13,077 nt of DNA from positions 1 through 13,077 of the forward strand of contig CAIXQV010001089.1 of the NCBI GenBank assembly GCA_903921605.1. The letters are read 5' to 3'. Positions within the stretch are counted from its first letter, which is position 1. The number at the start of each line of letters is the position of its first letter. This document shows, piece after piece, positions 8,088-13,077 of this stretch. This DNA comes from an uncultured Planctomycetaceae bacterium (GTDB taxonomy: Bacteria; Planctomycetota; Planctomycetia; Planctomycetales; Planctomycetaceae). Under the pieces are notes generated by a model. The model saw nothing but the letters and a program-made list of their open reading frames with translations, had not been told where the DNA came from and ran no database searches. Both the position numbers and the translations under genes were made by a program.

Positions 8088-9563
8088 ATGAGGCTGAGTG
8101 CTTTGGCCATGGAGTCGGCGGTGGGTACCAGGAAACGACAAAGCCTGCGAGTTCTCTTCGTTGATGATGAGAATTCCATTGCAGAATTAATGCGGTCTGA
8201 GCTGCCCCGAATGGGCCATGTGGCCACGGTGAAGCAATCTCCGGGCGCTGCCATTGAGGCGATTCAAAAGAACGTCTTTGATGCTGCCATCATAGATTTG
8301 CGGATGCCGGGCGGCAGTGGCTGGGACGTGATTGACTATCTTCGTGAGCATTCTCCGGAGACCATCTGCGTCATCAGCACAGGACATGGTGATCGAGACG
8401 ATGCGATTCGCGCCATCCGGATGGGAGCCTATGACTTTCTTCCAAAGCCGGTTTCGCTGTTCGAGATTTCGAATGTGCTGGATCGGATCGGCGAGCGGAA
8501 GGCACTTGAGAATAAGACGCTGGCTCTTGAGAGTCGTCTTCAGAGAGTGGAAGGCCGCTCGGACCTTATCGGCAATTCTGCGCCGATGGCTCGTGTGCAC
8601 AAGCTGATCGCCAAGATCGCTCCGACGGATTCTGCCGTCCTGATTCTTGGAGAGACCGGCACTGGAAAAGAGATGGTCGCACGACGCGTTCATGAGCAGA
8701 GTGATCGTCGTGACGCGCCGTTTGTTGCGGTCAACTGTGGTGCGATCCCGGAGAACCTTGTAGAGAGTGAGTTCTTTGGTCATCGTAAGGGCGCGTTCAC
8801 CGGGGCGGACTCAAATCGAGCCGGTCTCTTTGAAGTCGCGAATCACGGGACTCTGTTTCTTGACGAGCTTGGTGAACTGGATAAATCCATGCAGGTCAAA
8901 CTGCTGCGATTTCTGGAGTCGGGTGAAGTTCGAAGAGTTGGTGACAACGAACCTTTTCACGTCGACGTTCGAATCGTGTGCGCGACAAATCGCGAGCTGC
9001 AGCAGATGGTTTCGGCTGGTACGTTTCGCGAAGATCTGTTCTTCCGAGTGAATACGTTCGAGATTTATTTACCTCCGTTGCGTGAACGACTGGACGACAT
9101 TCCAAGCCTTGCACTGCACTTGATTGCAAGGCATTTGAAACGCGACAGTGTTTCAGCAGAAATGCTGCCGCCGGAGACAATTCGGCTTCTGCAGTCTCAT
9201 CATTGGTCGGGAAATGTACGCGAACTTGCCAATGTGCTTGAGCACGCTGCCATTCTGTCTGATGGAAAAACCATTCAGCCCGAGGATTTGCCGCGCAGCA
9301 TCCTCCGCAACTCCAACTCCAGTGTGACTTCTGGCTATGAGCAGGTTCGTAGTTCATCAGCCACCTCAAGTCATGCTGATGTCGCCGCGGACCTTATCAA
9401 CTCAGAGCCCATCACACTTCGGGAAATGGAAGAGAGATTAATTCTGAGGGTGCTCGACAAATATCAGGGAGACAAGCCTAAGGCTGCCAAGGAACTTGGT
9501 ATTGCCCTGAAGACCCTTTACAACCGGCTAAGCCAAATGGGTCAGCATCGGCATGCAGGTTGA
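8088..9563 (+). CDS. NtrC-family sigma-54-dependent response regulator (REC-AAA+-Fis HTH)
   Basis: From the ATG at 8088 the protein has 491 residues. The receiver domain (about 20-135) has the acidic pair D26/D27, phospho-acceptor D70 in IIDLRMPG, T98 and K120 in FLPKP. The AAA+ domain (about 155-390) has Walker A GETGTGK ending at K194, an intact GAFTGA loop at 235-240 that contacts sigma-54, Walker B LFLDE (D259, E260), and the arginine region REDLFFRVN. A Fis-type helix-turn-helix (about 446-487, KAAKELGIALKTLYNRL) binds enhancer DNA. It should therefore activate sigma-54 promoters when phosphorylated, hydrolysing ATP. No partner histidine kinase is in the window. The frame is open back to 7947, but that extension has no family similarity. 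ATG 8088 and ATG 8109 are both plausible starts; neither has a strong Shine-Dalgarno. The gene lies 185 nt after sucD. Confidence 0.93.
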   Translation: MRLSALAMESAVGTRKRQSLRVLFVDDENSIAELMRSELPRMGHVATVKQSPGAAIEAIQKNVFDAAIIDLRMPGGSGWDVIDYLREHSPETICVISTGHGDRDDAIRAIRMGAYDFLPKPVSLFEISNVLDRIGERKALENKTLALESRLQRVEGRSDLIGNSAPMARVHKLIAKIAPTDSAVLILGETGTGKEMVARRVHEQSDRRDAPFVAVNCGAIPENLVESEFFGHRKGAFTGADSNRAGLFEVANHGTLFLDELGELDKSMQVKLLRFLESGEVRRVGDNEPFHVDVRIVCATNRELQQMVSAGTFREDLFFRVNTFEIYLPPLRERLDDIPSLALHLIARHLKRDSVSAEMLPPETIRLLQSHHWSGNVRELANVLEHAAILSDGKTIQPEDLPRSILRNSNSSVTSGYEQVRSSSATSSHADVAADLINSEPITLREMEERLILRVLDKYQGDKPKAAKELGIALKTLYNRLSQMGQHRHAG

Positions 9564-9652
9564 GTCTTCGGGTAGGCGGGCTGACTATTCCGGCTGCCCT
9601 TTGTCGCTCAAGTCTTTGTGGGCCACAAACTCTTGCGTTCTCATGGGTTTGA

Positions 9653-9706
9653 AAAAAGTAAGCCGACTTGAGTGCAGAATAGTCTGCCTCAGGCCGGCTT
9701 TTGTTG
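9653..9706. terminator. Bidirectional intrinsic terminator between convergent genes
   Basis: Arms 9660-9678 and 9683-9700 form a long hairpin with a 4-nt ATAG loop. About 17 pairs form with one bulged T and one A/C mismatch. The plus-strand exit is CTTTTGTTG and the minus-strand exit is CTTACTTTTTT, so it can end both the response-regulator transcript from the left and the LexA-like transcript from the right. Confidence 0.85.
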
Positions 9707-9734
9707 CTGGTGAATTCACTTGTTGCTTCAGGGG

Positions 9735-10379
9735 CTATTTCAGTTCGGTAGTGGTTGTGGCCACCGGAACAGTAGGGATTCTGAACTTTCGAATGACGCC
9801 CGTGATGACGCCAAGGACCTGACGGGTTGTTGAGTTAAATGTTCCTGCTATGGCGGGAACAAGATGATTTGTTCCTTCCTGAACGACGCAGATGATCACA
9901 GAGTGACGATCGTCAAGTGCGGCCACATGGCATCCGGGCTGTACAGGGGCTTCTCGATTTATGATCAGGAAGTCTCCGTTACAAATGTGTAATGGAGCAA
10001 ACAGATTGCCTTCGACTTTCAGGCAGCCAACGTCCACGCCTTCAAACATCGCCGAAAAGGAAATCAATTCGTCTGATGAGACATTCGGCTGCACCGGACC
10101 GCCAGATGCTGTGCTGCCAATCAGGGAAACTGAGAGACGGTTTTGAGGAGAATCAGCCAACTGGATCGCGCGGGACATGTTCTGCTCTCGTGAGATCAGT
10201 CCTTTTCGCTCCAGGGCCTTAAGATGGCACATGACCCCGTTCGGGGACCGGATCTCAAAGTGTTGTCCGATTTCACGAACAGTAGGGCCGTAGCCTCGAT
10301 TGATAATCTTGTCGCGAAGAAACTCATAGATTTCGCGTTGCCGCCTAGTGAGCGAGATCTTCTTTCCTGTACCAGACAT
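9735..10379 (-). CDS. LexA-like transcriptional regulator with apparently inactive S24 peptidase domain
   Basis: The product is 214 residues, close to LexA (about 200). Residues 8-75 match the LexA winged helix-turn-helix: LTRRQREIYEFLRD, GYGPTVREIGQHFEIRSPNGV, HLKALERKGLISRE. Residues 82-200 follow the LexA S24 peptidase fold in order, with LIGSTASGGP at the cleavage loop, CNGDFLIINRE, VAALDD and GVITGVIRKF. By my alignment by eye to E. coli LexA, the catalytic Ser of VSGMSM is Leu126 in VEGNLF, the catalytic Lys of TVKR is Ile162 in SVII, and the Ala-Gly cleavage pair is Ser92-Gly93. DNA binding and dimerisation look intact, but self-cleavage does not. It may be a constitutive or ligand-controlled repressor rather than the SOS LexA, so no symbol is given. 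AAAGAG lies six bases before the ATG. The gene converges on the response regulator. Confidence 0.85.
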   Translation of the reverse strand: MSGTGKKISLTRRQREIYEFLRDKIINRGYGPTVREIGQHFEIRSPNGVMCHLKALERKGLISREQNMSRAIQLADSPQNRLSVSLIGSTASGGPVQPNVSSDELISFSAMFEGVDVGCLKVEGNLFAPLHICNGDFLIINREAPVQPGCHVAALDDRHSVIICVVQEGTNHLVPAIAGTFNSTTRQVLGVITGVIRKFRIPTVPVATTTTELK

Positions 10380-10546
10380 TCCAGACTCTTTCGTGTTGGA
10401 TAAACGCTGAAATCAAGAACCTTCAACGTCAACCCGCTTCAAGATTACCTGATGAATTAATGAAGGGCATGACTGCCGCTTCTTGGACTTTGGTGGCAGA
10501 CCGCCAAGCACCACACAGGCCATAACCGGTAATTGGAGTGGCAAAG

Positions 10547-10702
10547 ATGAACGAACTGTTCAGAACCAGTCACTCACGTGGCTACCCTGCTGACGATTTG
10601 TCGGGACCCGAACTGTTGAGCAAACTCGATGCCAACACTGTAAACATAAATACAGTATCTCGTCGAGATTTTCGATCTGCTTCCTTGTTTGGCTCATCCT
10701 GA
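10547..10702 (+). CDS. Possible small protein of 51 residues
   Basis: This short ORF starts with ATG at 10547, preceded by GGAG with eight-base spacing, and ends in TGA at 10700. The product begins MNELFRTSHSRGYPADD and ends in SRRDFRSASLFGSS. The end carries a twin-arginine-like SRRDF (residues 38-42) resembling the start of Tat signals in planctomycete secreted proteins, but no hydrophobic region follows before the stop. It could be a genuine small protein, the eroded N-terminus of a former exported protein, or chance. It is divergent from the LexA-like gene, 167 nt away, and contains an SOS-box-like palindrome. No homolog is recognised. Confidence 0.35.
   Translation: MNELFRTSHSRGYPADDLSGPELLSKLDANTVNINTVSRRDFRSASLFGSS
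10637..10656. promoter_or_regulatory. SOS-box-like palindrome ACTGTA-N8-TACAGT
   Basis: A perfect 6-bp inverted repeat, ACTGTA and TACAGT, surrounds an A/T-rich 8-bp centre. The half-sites equal those of the enterobacterial LexA box, whose centre between the same 6-mers is 6 bp rather than 8. It lies 258 bp upstream of the LexA-like start codon and inside the small ORF. It could be an operator for the LexA-like protein or another dimeric regulator. The different spacing and the position keep confidence low. Confidence 0.35.
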
Positions 10703-11164
10703 CGCAAAGCTGGGAGAGGTCTCCGCCAAAGAAATCGTTAGTAAGGCAAGATGTACTGGCAGTTCTGCGTTATGTCTTGCTTTTCTGTGGGATTCAATTC
10801 TCGAGAGAGCTACTCAACGTGAACTGCCAATGCACTCGTCAACCATGCTGAGTTTTGCGACTCTATGAGAACTGCTTAGGGGTGTTGATAAGTACTGTAG
10901 TCGAAATGAGTCTGAAGTCATGTCGTCGGTGCCGGTTTCTTAAGATCAAAGAAGATCGGAGCAGTTCTTCGTGTCCGTGAAACACTATCCAGCTGTATTC
11001 AGATGGCATATCTTTTCTGTTGGGAGTTGGCATGCTGTGGAGATCCTTGTCCGTTGAGAGTTTTCTGTCTTGCGGGACGGTGGGGCTCGGATGGATTTCG
11101 CTCAGAATCTTTCCAGGCCTCTGATTTGACTCAAAAATGTTTGATTTTCCCGCGAACAGTTCAA

Positions 11165-11193
11165 TTGACATCGACTTGAGATCCGTTAATACT
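11165..11193 (+). promoter_or_regulatory. Candidate sigma-70-type promoter
   Basis: A perfect -35 hexamer TTGACA (11165-11170) is followed after 17 bases by AATACT, or after 16 bases by TAATAC. Both are moderate -10 matches. Transcription would begin near 11200, right at the first hairpin of the gap, and would give a leader of about 655 nt before the ATG at 11857. Confidence 0.35.
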
Positions 11194-11573
11194 AGCGGTG
11201 TCAGTCTGTTCTTGAGCTGACGGGTGCCATCTCATGTTGGCACAAAAGTTGTGATGATGCCCGGTTTTGAGATGTGCTGAATTCCTTAGTGCATCGAGTG
11301 TTATTGCTCAGTGGAACTCTCCTGAAGCTTCCATTTCGCTGACTGAGCTTTCCGGTTGGTGGCCTGTTTTCGGTCGCCATGAGACCATGGTCGCAAGAAG
11401 ACCTCAGTGTTTCCGGTCAGTTCTGGCATTTGAAGGCTGGATCGCTGTGACCTCTTCCATTTTGAGGTGGTCCCCTGGAGTCTCGATGTAATTCGAGGTG
11501 TGTGAGTCAGGTTGTCACGCGAAGGCGTCGGAACTTGAATCACCGATGGTGGGCAGCGGTTTTTTCAGCAGGA

Positions 11574-11709
11574 GTGCGGTGAATGCCTTTTTTGGCAGGC
11601 ACCGAATGACTCTACTGAGTCTCACATCCGATTTGGGATGTGCCGTTTCGTCCCTTTGAACGGGCGAACTCCTTGTTCTTTTCGTGTTTTCTCGGTCGCT
11701 ATGCAGCGA
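11574..11709 (+). other. Cluster of four hairpins upstream of the repeat-rich gene
   Basis: In order: a nested hairpin GTGC...TGCC-T6-GGCA...GCAC (11574-11602); GACTC-TACT-GAGTC (11608-11621); CACATCC-GATTTG-GGATGTG (11623-11642, 7 bp perfect); and TCGCT-ATGC-AGCGA (11696-11709). The first three are almost back to back. None is followed by a T-tract, so they do not read as terminators. They would be transcribed as part of any long leader of the gene at 11857. Confidence 0.4.
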
Positions 11710-11856
11710 GCAAGGTGCTTTCTGCCAAACCTCTTTTTGTGGCAATGTGCCCGAAATCGCAGGGTTTGTTGATACCGTGAAAATTAATGTTCGAGAGGTT
11801 TGAGGCAATTTCGCCTGCTGCCTCCACTTTTACCCAGGCCAAATCAGGTTACATCT

Positions 11857-13077
11857 ATGCCGACCAGCAGTTCCGATTCTGAAGGAACCAGCGAACGACC
11901 ACGTCGACGAACGTCGCCCCGTTCCCCATCGTCAGCTCCGGCTCGCCGACCATCAACACGTTCCAAAAAGATTGGCACTGAGGACAGCGTCGCACCGGCG
12001 CCTTCTGTTTCAGACGATGATTTTGGTTCGGGTGTCGTCAATGAAGAGCGTCCGGCCCGTCAACCACGGGAGCGGAAAAGTTCAACAGTGGCTGAGCCCA
12101 AGCCGTCAGTGGAGAGTCCCCCGGAAGAGCCAAGAGTTCCGAAAGCTCGAAGCGAGCGTCCCCCAGCGAAGCGAGGAACTCGCAGTGCACGGCCAGCTGC
12201 TGCAGATGCTCCTCCCGAATCGACTTCTGCTGAATCAGAGCGAAGCGAAAGAACTTCAAGCCGATTTGAGCGACAGATTGCTGATGTTGAGCCCCAGACC
12301 GGAATGAGATACTTCAGCTCAGAAGAGCTGGATTTTGGGGATGATGACGGACCAGCGCCGGTGCGAGAAGCAGCTCCAGTCAGGGATGCAGCTCCCGTGA
12401 GAGATGGGGCATCTGATCGGGGCGGAAGATCTCCGCGTCATTCGGGCAGAGGCCGTGCGCCTTATCGTGGTGACAGCGATTTGGATCGAGGGCCCTCGGT
12501 CGATCGGCGTCCAGAGTCTGATCGGCCATATGATCCCGATCGGGATTTTGCGAGTGATCGTGAACTGGACGACGATCGTGATCAAATGTCCGATGACTAT
12601 GAGGGCGGAGGCTCTGGTGACGGTGAAGAGGGCGCGCCATTGCGACAGGGTGATTTGTTTGACGGAGATCGCCGGCCTCGCCGCCGCCGTCGTCGTCGTC
12701 GTCGAGGTGGTGAAGGAATAGGCGACGGAGATAATGTGGCACGGGGACCAGAAGCCGGTCGCAACGACCTGCGTGAGCCTGGCCGCAATGATGTGCGAGA
12801 ACCTGGTCGCAATGACCTGCGTGAGCCTGGCCGCAATGATGTGCGAGAACCTGGTCGCAATGACCTGCGTGAGCCTGGTCGCAATGATGGGCGAGAGCTT
12901 GGTCGCAATGACCTGCGAGAACCTAGCCGCAATGATGGGCGAGAACCTGGTCGCAATGACCTGCGTGAGCCTCGCCGCAATGATGGGCGTGAACCCAGCC
13001 GATTTCAGAGTAGTGGCCGGCCTGAAGGCAACCGAGGCAGAAATGATGGGCCTCGTGGAGGCGATGGAAGAAATGAC
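11857..13077 (+). CDS. Low-complexity Arg/Asp-rich protein with tandem octapeptide repeats, N-terminal part, cut by the right edge
   Basis: The frame is open from ATG 11857 to the window end, giving 407 residues with no stop. All of it appears intrinsically disordered. Residues 1-150 are rich in Ser, Arg, Pro and Glu. A short less-disordered patch, GMRYFSSEELDFGDDDG, lies near 148-165. Three APVR(D/E)-like copies follow, then an Asp/Arg-rich stretch, R2-P-R9 at 272-283, then ten copies of an octapeptide of the form [G/S/R]RND[L/V/G]RE[P/L] at 301-380 and more Gly/Arg/Asn. There is no signal peptide. Such arginine-rich tracts usually bind RNA, and bacterial RNases E/G, Rho, DEAD-box helicases and pseudouridine synthases can carry them. 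The catalytic part, if any, lies outside the window, so the function is not assigned. AGG eight bases before the ATG is a weak ribosome binding site. The long structured upstream gap could allow autoregulation (inference). Confidence 0.75.
   Translation, partial: MPTSSSDSEGTSERPRRRTSPRSPSSAPARRPSTRSKKIGTEDSVAPAPSVSDDDFGSGVVNEERPARQPRERKSSTVAEPKPSVESPPEEPRVPKARSERPPAKRGTRSARPAAADAPPESTSAESERSERTSSRFERQIADVEPQTGMRYFSSEELDFGDDDGPAPVREAAPVRDAAPVRDGASDRGGRSPRHSGRGRAPYRGDSDLDRGPSVDRRPESDRPYDPDRDFASDRELDDDRDQMSDDYEGGGSGDGEEGAPLRQGDLFDGDRRPRRRRRRRRRGGEGIGDGDNVARGPEAGRNDLREPGRNDVREPGRNDLREPGRNDVREPGRNDLREPGRNDGRELGRNDLREPSRNDGREPGRNDLREPRRNDGREPSRFQSSGRPEGNRGRNDGPRGGDGRND
12757..12996 (+). repeat. Ten tandem 24-bp coding repeats with 48-bp higher-order period
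   Basis: Ten in-frame 24-bp units encode [G/S/R]RND[L/V/G]RE[P/L]. Odd units (1, 3, 5, 7, 9) carry RNDL and even units carry RNDV or RNDG, so the true period is 48 bp. Units 3, 5 and 9 are identical at the base level, as are units 2 and 4, which indicates recent slippage or unequal exchange. The array is followed by a decayed partial unit (SRF). Confidence 0.92.

Larger units (their letters stand above)
10703..11856. other. 1.15-kb gap without a convincing gene; candidate leader or non-coding RNA region
   Basis: I found no ORF here with a good ribosome binding site, recognisable family or normal composition. The longest open frames (about 75-102 codons, both strands) look like chance. The left part to about 11160 shows nothing clear. 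From about 11165 there is a promoter-like pair, then many short perfect hairpins, with arms at 11200-11221, 11224-11243, 11377-11390, 11450-11468, 11482-11497, 11574-11602, 11608-11621, 11623-11642 and 11696-11709. The gap ends at the start of the repeat-rich gene at 11857. A long structured 5' leader for that gene, or an independent RNA, is possible. Short 5-bp stems also arise by chance. Confidence 0.4.

Noticed and set aside
10650..10868. Open plus-strand frame of about 72 codons overlapping and following the small ORF, considered as its frameshifted continuation
   Set aside because: It has no start codon with a ribosome binding site, no hydrophobic segment to continue the twin-arginine motif, and no recognised similarity.
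10863..11171. Minus-strand ORF of 102 codons
   Set aside because: It has no ribosome binding site, no recognisable family and a composition unlike the neighbouring genes; it probably opens by chance.
11237..11252. Sigma-54-like promoter TTGGCAC-N5-TTGT
   Set aside because: The -24 part matches well but the -12 part lacks the GC, the TGGCAC is the 3' arm of a perfect hairpin with GTGCCA at 11224, and the nearest gene start is 600 bp away.
12597..12980. Minus-strand Arg/Ser/Pro repeat ORF over the tandem array
   Set aside because: It is the reverse-frame shadow of the 24-bp coding repeats; the plus-strand frame continues through the whole region and beyond.
12757..12996. CRISPR-like array
   Set aside because: Units are contiguous 24-bp coding repeats with no unique spacers and stay in frame with the surrounding ORF.

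Overview
The window looks like a chromosomal segment from a planctomycete (Planctomycetota, probably a Planctomycetaceae-like lineage). This is an inference from family content. The left edge holds the N-terminus of a secreted PSCyt1/DUF1549-type cytochrome c protein, a family typical of planctomycetes. Also present are a 24-residue-type leucine-rich-repeat protein, a membrane M48 peptidase with a fused zinc ribbon, and a diverged LexA-like regulator. No rRNA, tRNA, CRISPR array, transposase or phage gene was recognised.

Layout, left to right. Bases 1-2413 carry three minus-strand genes for cell-envelope or exported proteins: a truncated PSCyt1/PSCyt2 cytochrome gene (runs off the left edge), an exported LRR plus Ala/Lys-rich coiled-coil protein with its own intrinsic terminator, and a small PEGA-domain lipoprotein. 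A divergent gap then leads to a plus-strand block: a 922-residue M48 metallopeptidase, both subunits of succinyl-CoA synthetase (sucC, sucD; TCA cycle), and a complete NtrC-type sigma-54-dependent response regulator. The regulator gene converges on a minus-strand LexA-like gene, with a strong bidirectional terminator between them.

To the right of the LexA-like gene lies about 1.5 kb with little recognisable coding potential. It contains a 51-codon ORF with a good ribosome binding site and an SOS-box-like palindrome inside it, then about 1.15 kb with no convincing gene. That stretch has a candidate sigma-70-type promoter near 11165-11193 and many short hairpins. It ends at a large plus-strand ORF that runs off the right edge. 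The ORF's 407 visible residues are entirely low-complexity: Arg/Asp/Pro/Ser-rich, a nine-arginine run, and ten tandem copies of an octapeptide (RND-x-RE-P type).

The points most worth a second look are these. The LexA-like protein keeps the LexA fold but appears to lack both catalytic residues (Ser and Lys) of the self-cleaving peptidase. The long structured gap may be a leader or non-coding RNA ahead of the repeat-rich protein. The octapeptide array has a two-unit (48-bp) higher-order period. The central metabolic genes look ordinary.
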